Positions 18,632-26,718 of a DNA stretch of 64,000 nucleotides are shown one piece after another. The DNA comes from a virus, in IMG/VR virus record IMGVR_UViG_3300036857_000619, positions 60,824-124,823 of that record. One strand, 5' to 3'. The notes under the pieces are model-generated. The model was not told where the DNA came from. It saw nothing but the letters and a program-made list of their open reading frames with translations, and ran no database searches. The translations under genes and the position numbers were made by a program. The stretch's first letter is position 1. Every line of letters starts with the position of its first letter.

Positions 18632-19102
18632 CTACCCCCAGCTGGGGCCCACGGGCGGGCGGCTGTACCCCGGCCGGACATCGCCGCGGCCACCGGCGGC
18701 GAGCACCATTGCCGGCGGCAGCACGCTTTCGGGCAGCGTGTCCGGGATCGTGCTGATCGCGCCGAGCTCCTCGAGCGCCTGGGATCGCAGGAAGCTGTAG
18801 AGCGCGTTCAGATCCTTGGGCACGAGCGTGACCGCGTACTGCGCGAAGCGCTCGCTGGCGATCTGCGTCAGGCGCAGCGCCAGGCGGGCGGCTGTCAGAT
18901 AGATGGTCGCCAGACGCACGTGGGCGCGATCGGCTGGATCGGTGTGGACCAGCGCGTCGGGGTCGATCGCGAGCACCTCCGCCTCCGCGGCGCCCTGGTA
19001 GACGTCGCGGTGGATGATGTCGTCTGGCAGCTCGTCTGGACCGAGATCCGGGCTCAGTGCCGCCCGAACCTCGGGATAGTCGGCGGGCGTCAGAATAGAC
19101 AC
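18632..19102 (-). CDS. Head-tail connector-like protein
   Basis: 156 residues, predominantly helical, with a motif (LGPDELPDDIIHRDVYQGAA followed by EVLAIDPDA) that resembles small connector proteins that bind under the portal. It ends in a Gly/Pro-rich tail. It starts at a GTG (19102) and lies between capsid genes and the fibre cassette. The fibre cassette separates it from the other neck genes. Confidence 0.5.
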   Translation of the reverse strand: MSILTPADYPEVRAALSPDLGPDELPDDIIHRDVYQGAAEAEVLAIDPDALVHTDPADRAHVRLATIYLTAARLALRLTQIASERFAQYAVTLVPKDLNALYSFLRSQALEELGAISTIPDTLPESVLPPAMVLAAGGRGDVRPGYSRPPVGPSWG

Positions 19103-19151
19103 GCCTGGAATCCTGGGTAATCCCCTGGCGTCAGAAGATCAGTCGGCACGG

Positions 19152-19691
19152 TCAGGCCGGCCGCTCTACCTCGGACGCAGACGGGACGTACGCCCCTGTC
19201 GGAGTAAGTTCGGTCGGGCGACCTGACAACCGCCGTTCGACTGCCGCGATCTCCCCAGCATCGAAGAGATCGGGGTCCAACGTTCGGCCCAATGGAATTG
19301 GCCGGCCTGGCTGAGCAGCGGCGGAATCGCCAGTTTCGATCCCCGTATTCACGGGGTAGCGCGGATTGGGGATCTCGACCTCTTGCCCATCGCGCATGAC
19401 CTTGACCGTGCGCCTGGGCTCGGGAACTTCGACGATCAACCCCTGCATCAGCAACTGGTTGACTTGCCCGGTTCGGTAGACGAAGTCGGGTGTTGGACCA
19501 GCAATAAACGCCTCGCCACCGGGATGCATCGGATCGCGCTCAAAGAGCACGACGCGATCGTCGGTTCGTCCTGACACCGCCCAGAACACGTTCGCCTGCC
19601 AGCGGTCGAGCTGGGATTCTGCGACGCCGCGCGAGCGGGCGCGTTCCCGCTCACGATCGTCTACTTTGCCTTTGCTGTTCGATTCAGCCAT
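19152..19691 (-). CDS. Head-region protein, paralogue of the next gene
   Basis: 179 residues; residues 45-90 carry VVLFERDPMHPGGEAFIAGP and VYRTGQVNQLL, matching the C-terminal part of the adjacent upstream gene product. The N-terminus is charged (MAESNSKGKVDDRERERARS) and the C-terminus Pro/Thr-rich. Direct position after the major capsid gene suggests a capsid accessory or decoration subunit. No known family recognised. Confidence 0.65.
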   Translation of the reverse strand: MAESNSKGKVDDRERERARSRGVAESQLDRWQANVFWAVSGRTDDRVVLFERDPMHPGGEAFIAGPTPDFVYRTGQVNQLLMQGLIVEVPEPRRTVKVMRDGQEVEIPNPRYPVNTGIETGDSAAAQPGRPIPLGRTLDPDLFDAGEIAAVERRLSGRPTELTPTGAYVPSASEVERPA

Positions 19692-19700
19692 CGAGCACGC

Positions 19701-20159
19701 CTATTTGCTGCCTGCTTCGCGCAGGATGCCTGCCCGAAGACGCGCCTCGACCGCAGCTGTGCGAGCCACTTCGACCTGGTGGCCTGGGCCGACAAACGCT
19801 TCACCGTTGGGATGCGCTGGATCGCGTTCGTACAGTGCGACCCGATTCGCGTCAGTGCCCGTCAGTGCCGACTCGACCGTGATCGTCTTGGCTGCGGCTG
19901 CCGCTTCTTCTTTGCCCTCGGTCCTGGAGTTCGCCTTTTCGTGATCGTCAGCGGTGCTCTTATCCTCCTCGGCCGGCGGACCACCAGCTGCCTGCGGCAA
20001 CGGCGGGTGCATGACGGTCGACCCTTCTGCGGGAACAGGCTGCGGTTCTGTCGTTACGGTCGCCATCGTCGCGCCAGGAGCCGGCGTCGGCGCCGGCGCG
20101 GATGCAGTCTTCGCGGTTGTCGTGGATGACGACGACCCGGAGCTCGTGGATTCAGCCAT
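19701..20159 (-). CDS. Head-region protein, paralogue of the downstream gene
   Basis: 152 residues. The first 95 residues are low-complexity (Ser/Thr/Pro/Ala, then charged). The last 55 carry VALYERDPAHPNGEAFVGPG and VARTAAVEARL, homologous to the neighbour. Both begin with MAES. The pair therefore arose by duplication, with divergent disordered extensions. The likely role is capsid-associated, inferred from location directly after the major capsid protein. Confidence 0.65.
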   Translation of the reverse strand: MAESTSSGSSSSTTTAKTASAPAPTPAPGATMATVTTEPQPVPAEGSTVMHPPLPQAAGGPPAEEDKSTADDHEKANSRTEGKEEAAAAAKTITVESALTGTDANRVALYERDPAHPNGEAFVGPGHQVEVARTAAVEARLRAGILREAGSK

Positions 20160-20193
20160 GCTTATCAGTCCTCCCTCGTGGTGGACGTATGCG

Positions 20194-21501
20194 TCAGGCA
20201 GCGATGTTCAGGATGCGAGCCGCGTTCGGATCGATGATCCCGTAGCCCTCGACCTCGGTCATGGTCAGCAGCTGCGTCTGGTTGTTAATGAACCGGTCCA
20301 CCTCGGACACGTTGCCACCCACTTCGGTCACGCGTTCGAGCGAGCCGCTGGATTGGAGCGCGACCAGCTTGGATGCCGGCGCATCTGCCGTGACGCCGTA
20401 TTCCATCGCGATGTTCAGCTGATTGGCGAGCGGCGTGATCGTGCCGAGCGCGTTCGCCGGAAGCATCGCGTAGGGAGTCTGGACGCCAACCGACACCGGC
20501 AGGAGCAACAGCTGCATCACCGCGGCTTCTTGGCCGAGGACGATGTCCGGCTGGTACGTCAAGGCAAACCGGAGCTTGAATGTCAGCCACGACTGAAGCG
20601 TCAGCGTGCCTGCGGTCGAACCAGGGTGCAGTGCGGTCTGATTCAGGACCAGGGCTGACGTGTTCGCGTTGCCGTCGCCGTTGATGATCGTGTTCAGCGC
20701 GATCGTGACCTTGTCGGCCTCGGCCTGAACAGCCATACGCGCGATGATGAACGCGATCCGGTCGATACGCTGACGCCGAAGCTGCTCGTACGTCGCCTGG
20801 AGCGCACGCCCAAACTTGTAGATCCGCAGCGTGTGCTCACCAGTGACGAGCGAGGTGCGGGGGATCTCGGTGCCTTCAGCGATGCGCTTCATGCGATACG
20901 CGTCAGTCCCGAAGTCATCCGTGATGTACAGCGTGCGGTAGGCGTCGCTGTCGATCGCCGTGGTGCGAGCCACCAGGCGCTCGAGCGGGATTGGCGGCAC
21001 CAGGCGCTTCGCCCGAATCTCCGGGTTGTCGTACCAGGGATTGACCAACGAACCGAGCGCCGCGTCGCCAGACATCAGCACGGCGCGCGTTTGCGATCCA
21101 GGAAGATCCTCGATCTGGGTCATCGCCAGACGAGCTTGCTCGACTGGATCCAGACGCTGTGCGCGACGCCACACCCGCGCCATGAACTCTGGCATCAGGG
21201 CGCGACGCTCTGGCGCGGCGAGGCACTCCTGCCAGGTTGACGCGTGGAGCCCGAGCTCCGGCACGGGCGCGAGCACAATGCCGCTCGCACGGACCAAACG
21301 CTCGAATGCGTCGAGCGCCCGATCCTCGGCAGATTCACGTTCAGCCGTAGGATCGACGTTTTCGAGATACTGGGAGAGATTCATGCCGCGCTCAGCGGCT
21401 TCGCGATAGAGACGCGATCCGTTGTTCCCGAGAACACGGATCGTGTCTTCAGGCGATTGTCGCCGGATCTGAACGGTCGCCGGCGAAAGGGTTGTTTCCA
21501 C
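20194..21501 (-). CDS. Major capsid protein (HK97-like)
   Basis: 435 residues, placed after protease/scaffold and decoration genes in transcription order, the canonical place of the major capsid protein. Features include a helical N-terminus, a central E-loop-like region (IDSDAYRTLYITDDFGTDAY), a long spine helix (IAFIIARMAVQAEADKVTIA) and a P-domain stretch with NIAMEYGV. A strong ribosome site (AAAGGAG) supports the GTG start at 21501. The N-terminal 100 residues could be a delta domain removed by the protease. HK97 fold is inferred from gene order and composition. Confidence 0.85.
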   Translation of the reverse strand: METTLSPATVQIRRQSPEDTIRVLGNNGSRLYREAAERGMNLSQYLENVDPTAERESAEDRALDAFERLVRASGIVLAPVPELGLHASTWQECLAAPERRALMPEFMARVWRRAQRLDPVEQARLAMTQIEDLPGSQTRAVLMSGDAALGSLVNPWYDNPEIRAKRLVPPIPLERLVARTTAIDSDAYRTLYITDDFGTDAYRMKRIAEGTEIPRTSLVTGEHTLRIYKFGRALQATYEQLRRQRIDRIAFIIARMAVQAEADKVTIALNTIINGDGNANTSALVLNQTALHPGSTAGTLTLQSWLTFKLRFALTYQPDIVLGQEAAVMQLLLLPVSVGVQTPYAMLPANALGTITPLANQLNIAMEYGVTADAPASKLVALQSSGSLERVTEVGGNVSEVDRFINNQTQLLTMTEVEGYGIIDPNAARILNIAA

Positions 21502-21521
21502 GTGTGGTTCTCCTTTCCGGC

Positions 21522-21962
21522 CTAGCCGCCCAGGTCTACGACGACCTTCGTCATGTCCACGTTGTCCCAGGCAATCGGCGCCATCTTCGCGAGCTCAGCC
21601 GCCGTAGCGCTGTTCACGTCGCGGATGTAGCCCTTGGCCGCGGCCGCACCGAGCGCCCCAACCTGCCTGAGACCTGGGGTCACGGTCGCCGCGTTGCCAG
21701 CCGGCAGCGTGCAATTGCCCTTGTTTTGAATCGTGCACGCGCCGTCAGCTTCGACCTTCAGGAGCTTGCCGACGATGGCGTCCCCGTCGGCGCACAGCCC
21801 CACGACGTCGGTGCCAGCCGCGAACGTCACGGCCAGACCTACCGACACCGAACCGCCTGGTGCCGTCGCGCTGAAAACAATCGTTGTGCCGTCAGCCCAG
21901 AACGTCTGCGCGTTGTAACGCTGATCGTCAAAGCCGATGGCAAGTCGGCCAGTAGCAGGCAT
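21522..21962 (-). CDS. Capsid decoration / head stabilisation protein
   Basis: 146 residues, Ala/Gly/Val-rich, beta-type, with the GTDVVGLCADGDAIVGKLLK segment typical of small head decoration proteins that bind the HK97 lattice. It lies between protease/scaffold and capsid genes, as lambda gpD does. The ATG at 21962 has a good AGGAGAGG ribosome site. Its two cysteines fall either side of a short Gly/Asn-rich loop. Confidence 0.75.
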   Translation of the reverse strand: MPATGRLAIGFDDQRYNAQTFWADGTTIVFSATAPGGSVSVGLAVTFAAGTDVVGLCADGDAIVGKLLKVEADGACTIQNKGNCTLPAGNAATVTPGLRQVGALGAAAAKGYIRDVNSATAAELAKMAPIAWDNVDMTKVVVDLGG

Positions 21963-21988
21963 GGGCTACCTCTCCTCTCTCTCGGCTT

Positions 21989-24082
21989 TCATGAGCGATA
22001 TGCGTAGGAGGGCACTTTGCGCGGGTTGGCCGACGCGATGTCCTCCGAACGCGGAGTGGCTGACGGATCGTCGTCACGGGTGACCCGTCCGCCGCGCAGC
22101 CGCTGGGCAGCCTGCTCCTGGAAGTGCTTGCGCAGCGCGAGCAGATCGTCGGCGGTGCCGCGCTCGATGATCGGCACGTACGCCGCCCTGGAGCTGCTCC
22201 AGGTCTCGGCGCCGAAGGCGCGCACACCCTCGGCTTCGATGTCGCGGCACAGCTCCTCGCGATAACGGCGGCCCCAGCCGCCCCAGGTGCGCTCGACTTC
22301 CAGCTCGCGGCCGAGCTCGCGGAGTCGGGTCAGCGGGTCGCCGTCGAATCCGTCCGGCGCCAGCTGCGACTCGATGAGCGCGCCGCGCACCTCGGCATGC
22401 CAGATGGGCACCACCGCCGCCGCCGCCGGTGCGGCGGGCTCAGGCGCCGCGCGGCTAGCAGGCGGGGGTGCTTCCGACGCCGGGGGGGCTGCCGCAGAGC
22501 TGCTCAAAGCGGCGGCCCCACTCGACGCGGGTCCCTCGTGAACGGCCGACTCGGGATCGGCGGGAGCGGTACTGGTCATGGACGCGCGCACCTCCTGCGG
22601 CTCAGGGTTGGGATCGGGCTCGGGCTGCGGCTCGGGCATAGGCTCCGGATCGGGCGGCTGCGGGCCGGGGTCGTCTTCGGTGTCGTCGGGCACAACTCGC
22701 CGGAACTTGGGCTTGCCGTCGGGCGTCCAGTGCGAGTGGTCCGTGTCACCCTCAGGCGTGCGGTCGTCGTCCCCGTCGCCGTCCGGATCGGGATCGTCGT
22801 CGGTCGGCTTCTTGACAGCCCGCTCGACGTCCCAGTCGTCGTCTGGACCGACGTCCAGGACGTAGCGGCGCGCGGTGACGTCAGGAAAGTGCACGCCGCG
22901 GGTGTGCTCCTCGAGCAGCAGCGCCGTCTGGCGATCGAGCAGGTCGGCCTCGGCGAGCAGCGCGGCGGTCCGCAAGCTTGGTGTATGCAGCGCCCAGGCT
23001 GGCGGACCACCCCGCTCGTCGACGACCAGCGCGCGGGACGGACTGATGATGCCCGCGCCGGGTGTAGCCCCGCGAAAGACCGGGCTCAGCTCGAGGCAGT
23101 GTGCGCCGTAGATCTTGCCCAGCGCGCGTTGCTTTTTGCCCTCGTGGACGTACGTGACGCCCGGAATGTGGCGGCAGGGCGCATTCGGGTCCTCGGGATC
23201 GGCCGTCAGCAGCTCGAGCAGATTGCGCGGCATGTTGCGGCCGTCGAGCGAGCACACGATGCGCTCGGGCTCGAAGCCAATCGACACGTCGCGTGCGACG
23301 CCCGAGCGCACGGCCTTGATGAAGTGCGTGGTGTCGACCCCGTTGACGTTCATGTCGTAGGGCACGTAGACGTCCATCTCCGTGCGCGCCAGGTTCTGGC
23401 CGCGGCCCTGGTGGAATTTGCCCTCGAACGTGCGGCCGAACGGCAGCTCCTCGTGCTGGTGGCTGTTGCAGAAGGGCAGCCCGTCCTCGGCGTCCTGGGC
23501 GTAGTTGCGCAGGCTGTCGGTCTGCATGACCGTGCCGTAGTGGTCCTCGGCGGCATTCGAGGCAACGCTGCGGAACCAGTACAGCGGTGTGTCCTGGACC
23601 ACGCTCGGGTCGTGCAGCTGGCGCACAAGCGACTCGGGCAACTGCTCGGCCGAGTCGGCCAACAGCATCGCGCCCACGTTGCGCTCGAGCGGCACGATCG
23701 AGGCGTAGGGCGCCATCCAGCGCTCCTCGTCGCCCGAGTGCATCTTCTTCATGTAGCCGTCGATCACCGAGCGGGCGGCGTTCCTGGTCTCGGTGCTCAA
23801 CCCATCGGTCTGGGGCAGCCGGCTGGCGGCCGCGCGCAGGCCCGACGCGAGGGCCGTCAGCCGACCATTCAGCACCATCGCGAACGGGAGCTTGTACGAG
23901 CCGCGCTGATCTGGCGCGTCCGCGTCGTAGGCCAGAAAGCCGCGGCGGGCCCCCGAGGTGGGGTTGCCGTCCGAGTCGCTGTTGGCCTCGAAGATGGACT
24001 TCGCCGCCGCGCCACCATCCCAGGCCTTGCTGGTATTCAGCGGCAGGTCACGGGCAGCGCCGCATTTGAAGCCGCTAGCCAT
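21989..24082 (-). CDS. Prohead protease fused to scaffold-like region
   Basis: 697 residues. Residues 1-110 form an N-terminal domain with GSYKLPFAMVLNGRLTAL, found at the start of many phage prohead proteases. Residues 200-360 are protease-like: NSHQHEELPFGRTFEG, DVSIGFEPERIV and a C-terminal LELSPVFRGATPGAGI, corresponding to the His and Ser segments of S78-like capsid maturation proteases. Residues 430-560 are acidic and Pro-rich; the last 130 are helical, consistent with a scaffold that is degraded during maturation. Only the first part is expected to be catalytic. An 11-codon ORF with a strong ribosome site runs into the start codon and may couple initiation. Confidence 0.8.
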   Translation of the reverse strand: MASGFKCGAARDLPLNTSKAWDGGAAAKSIFEANSDSDGNPTSGARRGFLAYDADAPDQRGSYKLPFAMVLNGRLTALASGLRAAASRLPQTDGLSTETRNAARSVIDGYMKKMHSGDEERWMAPYASIVPLERNVGAMLLADSAEQLPESLVRQLHDPSVVQDTPLYWFRSVASNAAEDHYGTVMQTDSLRNYAQDAEDGLPFCNSHQHEELPFGRTFEGKFHQGRGQNLARTEMDVYVPYDMNVNGVDTTHFIKAVRSGVARDVSIGFEPERIVCSLDGRNMPRNLLELLTADPEDPNAPCRHIPGVTYVHEGKKQRALGKIYGAHCLELSPVFRGATPGAGIISPSRALVVDERGGPPAWALHTPSLRTAALLAEADLLDRQTALLLEEHTRGVHFPDVTARRYVLDVGPDDDWDVERAVKKPTDDDPDPDGDGDDDRTPEGDTDHSHWTPDGKPKFRRVVPDDTEDDPGPQPPDPEPMPEPQPEPDPNPEPQEVRASMTSTAPADPESAVHEGPASSGAAALSSSAAAPPASEAPPPASRAAPEPAAPAAAAVVPIWHAEVRGALIESQLAPDGFDGDPLTRLRELGRELEVERTWGGWGRRYREELCRDIEAEGVRAFGAETWSSSRAAYVPIIERGTADDLLALRKHFQEQAAQRLRGGRVTRDDDPSATPRSEDIASANPRKVPSYAYRS

Positions 24083-24300
24083 CCCGTTTGTCCTGGACTG
24101 TGCGCGTCACGAACCCTCTCCCTCCTCGGGAAGCGTGTCCGCGCGTCGCGCGCGCCAGGACGAGCTATGAACGGGCTGGCCGCCCGACGCAGGCCCCCAC
24201 GTCAGTCAGGACGTGACATGACGCTGCGCCTGCGTTTGGGCGCGAGCCTAGCAGCGTCGGCGCACGCGAGAGAAATCCCAGGCCGGCAGTCGGCCAGGAT

Positions 24301-24543
24301 TCAAGACTTGTCGCTCGATTCGGCCTCTTCGGGCGCCTGCTCCTCCTCCTCGGACTCGTCCTCCTCAGCGGGTTGTTGTTCTTCGTCGGGCTGCGGGCCC
24401 TTCGCCGCGGCCTCGGCTGCCTCGATCGCGGCCTCGCCGCCGGCCGCCACCTCGCCCGCGGTGTGCGGGCTGCCGGGCACCTGCTCCTGCGTGTCTGGCT
24501 GCTCCTGATACCCCGATTCCGCTGGACGTTCCTGCTCCGTCAT
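24301..24543 (-). CDS. Acidic 80-aa protein, family member 3
   Basis: Highly acidic (Glu/Asp/Gln), with a VPGSPHTAGEVAAGGEAAIE segment shared with the preceding gene. It is likely disordered in its second half. The ATG overlaps the upstream stop as ATGA. A 218-bp gap separates it from the protease gene. Function unknown. Confidence 0.6.
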   Translation of the reverse strand: MTEQERPAESGYQEQPDTQEQVPGSPHTAGEVAAGGEAAIEAAEAAAKGPQPDEEQQPAEEDESEEEEQAPEEAESSDKS

Positions 24544-24752
24544 ACCTGCTTCTCCTCGTTCGATTCCTCGGGTTCTGCGGACTGCGCCTCGGTCTGGCCC
24601 GGATCCGTCAACGCGGCTTCGGCGGCCTCGATCGCGTCGTCGCCGCCGTCGGCCACCTCGGCCGCGGTGTGCGGGCTGCCGGGTACTTCGTAATTGATCT
24701 CCGACGGCAACTGCTGATACGGCGATTCCGTCGGATCTGGCGGCTGTGTCAT
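24540..24752 (-). CDS. Acidic 70-aa protein, family member 2
   Basis: Contains both a QQLPSEINYEVPG segment, shared with the upstream gene, and a PGSPHTAAEVADGGDDAIE segment, shared with the downstream gene. It thus links the two neighbours as a chain of partial duplicates. The ATG at 24752 overlaps the upstream stop as ATGA; longer upstream extension is not needed. Function unknown. Confidence 0.6.
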   Translation of the reverse strand: MTQPPDPTESPYQQLPSEINYEVPGSPHTAAEVADGGDDAIEAAEAALTDPGQTEAQSAEPEESNEEKQV

Positions 24753-24937
24753 GCCTGGGTGTCTTCCGCGTGCTCGGCCTGCTCCGGCTCGGGTGCTGGT
24801 TGCTCTGGGACTGCGCCGTAGTTGATCTGCGACGGCAACTGCTGATGGACCGTGATCCACGGCGTCTTGGACGGCTCGGCGGGCGTGGCGGGCGTCGCCT
24901 CCTCCGTCGTCGGCTCAGGGTCTTTTTTCTTTGCCAC
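24749..24937 (-). CDS. Acidic 62-aa protein, family member 1
   Basis: Starts at a GTG with a clear AAGGGAG ribosome site eight bases upstream. The protein opens with a basic patch (KKKDP), then Pro/Thr/Glu-rich sequence and a HQQLPSQINYG motif repeated in the next gene. Function unknown; perhaps an assembly or decoration cofactor. Confidence 0.6.
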   Translation of the reverse strand: MAKKKDPEPTTEEATPATPAEPSKTPWITVHQQLPSQINYGAVPEQPAPEPEQAEHAEDTQA

Positions 24938-24950
24938 GATGTGACTCCCT

Positions 24951-25193
24951 TCAGAACGTGGTGGCACGCGGGCGACGGCGCTGGATCTCGGCGATCCAGC
25001 GGTCGCGGTCGGGCCGCGGCAGCGGTTCCTCACCGACCTTGACGAGGTTCATCCGTCCGCACCGCGTCTCGGGACACTTGAGATGCACCGTGCCGTGCGT
25101 CCCGAGAGCGACCGTGGTCTCGAACAACCAGCGCCCGCAGCCACGACAGAAATAGCTCCGTTCGATCTGGCCGTTGCCATTGGCTTCGCTCAT
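24951..25193 (-). CDS. Zinc-ribbon protein (80 aa)
   Basis: Two CxxC-type knuckles (FCRGCGRWLFET and LKCPETRCGRMNL) form a treble-clef or ribbon like that of Com/Mu-type translational regulators. The C-terminus is Arg-rich. The ATG at 25193 overlaps the upstream stop as ATGA. It probably binds nucleic acid; partner unknown. Confidence 0.65.
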   Translation of the reverse strand: MSEANGNGQIERSYFCRGCGRWLFETTVALGTHGTVHLKCPETRCGRMNLVKVGEEPLPRPDRDRWIAEIQRRRPRATTF

Positions 25194-25381
25194 CGCCGCT
25201 CGGACTGGCGCGGATCCTCGACGCTCCGCCGCCAGACATGCGTGACCAGCCCCTCGCGACGGTGCTCGTCCGGACCCGCGCCGCACTCCTGGCAGCGATC
25301 CAGCGGCGGTTCTTTCCAGCGCTGCTGCCACACGTTGCCGCAGCGGCGGCACTGGACGAGCATGTCCGCGGGCCGAGACAT
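25190..25381 (-). CDS. Zinc-ribbon protein (63 aa)
   Basis: A compact CxxC...CxxC ribbon (QCRRCGNVWQQRW, then RCQECGAGP) with a charged C-terminus. It starts at the ATG at 25381; longer frames upstream overlap the next gene and read as noise. It belongs to a run of small zinc proteins between portal and protease genes. Confidence 0.6.
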   Translation of the reverse strand: MSRPADMLVQCRRCGNVWQQRWKEPPLDRCQECGAGPDEHRREGLVTHVWRRSVEDPRQSERR

Positions 25382-25383
25382 CG

Positions 25384-25590
25384 TTAGCGGCTGCGTCCCG
25401 GACGATTGCGTCCGCCGGGGGGACGGGCCATCGAGGGAATGCTGCCAGCGTAGCCACTCGCGCGGGCGTAGCCGGCTTTGATGAGCGCCTTCTGGGTGGT
25501 GCGCCGGCCAGCGCTCGGGACTGGATTGTTGCCTGGCGCCCACGGGTTGGCCATCACGCCTGGCCCACCCATATCTCCGGACATCATCAT
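25384..25590 (-). CDS. Gly/Arg-rich 68-aa protein
   Basis: Begins MMMSGDMGGPGV and has a central TQKALIKAGYARASGYAGS segment; the C-terminus is Pro/Arg-rich and basic. It is only four bases from the head morphogenesis gene and three from the next start. Function unknown. A small structural or DNA-binding protein is possible. Confidence 0.55.
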   Translation of the reverse strand: MMMSGDMGGPGVMANPWAPGNNPVPSAGRRTTQKALIKAGYARASGYAGSIPSMARPPGGRNRPGRSR

Positions 25591-25593
25591 TGC

Positions 25594-26247
25594 TCACTCC
25601 TCCTGCGAAGATGCTGCTCTCGGTCGGCTCAGTTGCAGCGGCGACCAGCTCGCCGCGAGCTGACGGCAGTCGGCGCATTCGCGTTCGTCGCCCAGGTCCA
25701 GCCAGTACACCTGCCAGCCGTCGTCGGTTTCGTCGACCTGCAGCTCGCAGCGGCAGTTAACGAGACAGCTCGTCGAGCCGTCGCCTGGCACGCGCTCGAG
25801 CCGCGGCATGTCGCCAAAGCCGGCCAGCTGACCGCGCTGATAGCTCTGCGTCGCCGCCTGGACATACAGCGTGCTGCGACTGAGCGCCCGTTCGCGCGTG
25901 ACGGTCTGGCCGTCGATGGCGCGGGCGTACTCGTTCAGATAGCGGTACTGCCGACCGACCAGCCCGCCGACACGACCCCAGTCCGCCTGGGTCATGACGT
26001 TGCGGCCGCCGCGGCCGAGCAGGTACGCGGTGCCGAAGGCGTCCTTGACCACCCGCCGCATCTCGATCTCCCACTCCTCGAGGGTGATCTGGCGATTGGC
26101 GAGCTGACCAGTCACGACCAGCGTCCTGTCGGTGACCTGACGCAGGAACCGTTCGCGCAGCGGGCGCAGCTCGCGCTCGCCGAGCTCGCGGCCGGTGTCC
26201 TCCTCGCGGTAGCGTCGCCGCTCGATGTTGTAGGTCCAACCGGGCAT
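25594..26247 (-). CDS. Phage head morphogenesis protein (SPP1 gp7 / Mu gpF type)
   Basis: 217 residues from the ATG at 26247. Its helical body is followed by a Cys-rich end (STSCLVNCRCELQVD, W-Y-L-D, ECADCRQLAASWSP). This matches the C-terminal cysteine/tryptophan block of minor head proteins of the SPP1 gp7 family. They associate with the portal and enter the capsid. The position close to the portal gene agrees. Upstream in-frame codons overlap a small gene and are excluded. Confidence 0.7.
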   Translation of the reverse strand: MPGWTYNIERRRYREEDTGRELGERELRPLRERFLRQVTDRTLVVTGQLANRQITLEEWEIEMRRVVKDAFGTAYLLGRGGRNVMTQADWGRVGGLVGRQYRYLNEYARAIDGQTVTRERALSRSTLYVQAATQSYQRGQLAGFGDMPRLERVPGDGSTSCLVNCRCELQVDETDDGWQVYWLDLGDERECADCRQLAASWSPLQLSRPRAASSQEE

Positions 26248-26396
26248 CAGTACAGGTCCGTCCACGAGCAGCGGTCGCAATAGACCTCGCCATATCCGCG
26301 AAACCGGACGTGATGTCCGATGAATGGCCACAGCAGGTGCTCCAGCCAGGGCCACCTCGAGCCCACATAGCACCGCCAGCTAATGCGCTCGGCCAC
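26247..26396 (-). CDS. Small Trp/Cys-rich protein (49 aa)
   Basis: From a GTG at 26396, which overlaps the preceding TAG by one base, to a TGATG junction with the next gene. It has WRCYVG and VYCDRCSWTDLY, so four half-ribbon cysteines (three close together) around an aromatic core. A TTG at 26435 would give 62 residues but adds sequence from a decayed repeat. Function unknown. Confidence 0.5.
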   Translation of the reverse strand: MAERISWRCYVGSRWPWLEHLLWPFIGHHVRFRGYGEVYCDRCSWTDLY

Positions 26397-26718
26397 TACT
26401 CGCCGTCCGACGCGACGGCCCAGCTGACTTTGCAATGGTGCTACTCACGAAGATCCACGACGACGATCCCGCGCTCGTCGAATTCAAAGTCGTAGTCGCC
26501 ACAGGACCGGCATGTGTACGTTCCGAACGGATGCCCCCAGCAATCGGTTTCGTAAGTGTCAGATCCGCCGCACACAGGGCACCGTGGAGGATGCGGATCG
26601 AACAGAGCAGCCAGCGGGTAAGGGTGCGTACGCAGGCATCCCGCCAGTTCGCAGAGCTCGATCTCCTGGACTGACGGTTCACTCACTCGCCCTCCGATTC
26701 GACCGACCAGCTGACCTT
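26396..26718 (-). repeat. Direct repeat of a gene 3' end (two 36-bp copies)
   Basis: Copies at 26718-26683 and 26431-26396 agree at 28 of 36 bases; both encode KVSW[SA]V.S.GE plus stop. A shorter related stretch lies at 26889-26872. The repeats flank the 81-residue zinc-ribbon gene, as if that gene had been inserted with duplication of the recipient's end. Confidence 0.6.
26441..26686 (-). CDS. Zinc-ribbon protein (81 aa) ending at an amber codon
   Basis: The GTG start overlaps the upstream stop as GTGA. It contains RCPVCGGSDTYETDCWG and YTCRSCGDYDF, two CxxC knuckles. The gene stops at a TAG (26441), but the same frame continues for 14 codons ending CKVSWAVASDGE, which matches the C-terminus of the preceding gene product. 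Either the TAG is a recent truncation or it is read through at times. Function unknown. Confidence 0.6.
   Translation of the reverse strand: MSEPSVQEIELCELAGCLRTHPYPLAALFDPHPPRCPVCGGSDTYETDCWGHPFGTYTCRSCGDYDFEFDERGIVVVDLRE

Noticed and set aside
22124-24508. 794-codon plus-strand ORF opposite the protease gene
   Set aside because: Composition of a shadow and no start signal; the opposite strand has clear protease motifs.
26396-26443. Whole-genome amber recoding suggested by the readable extension after TAG
   Set aside because: TAG ends many other genes here at sensible positions (gpG, gpT, tape-measure neighbour, PAS gene), and no suppressor tRNA was seen.
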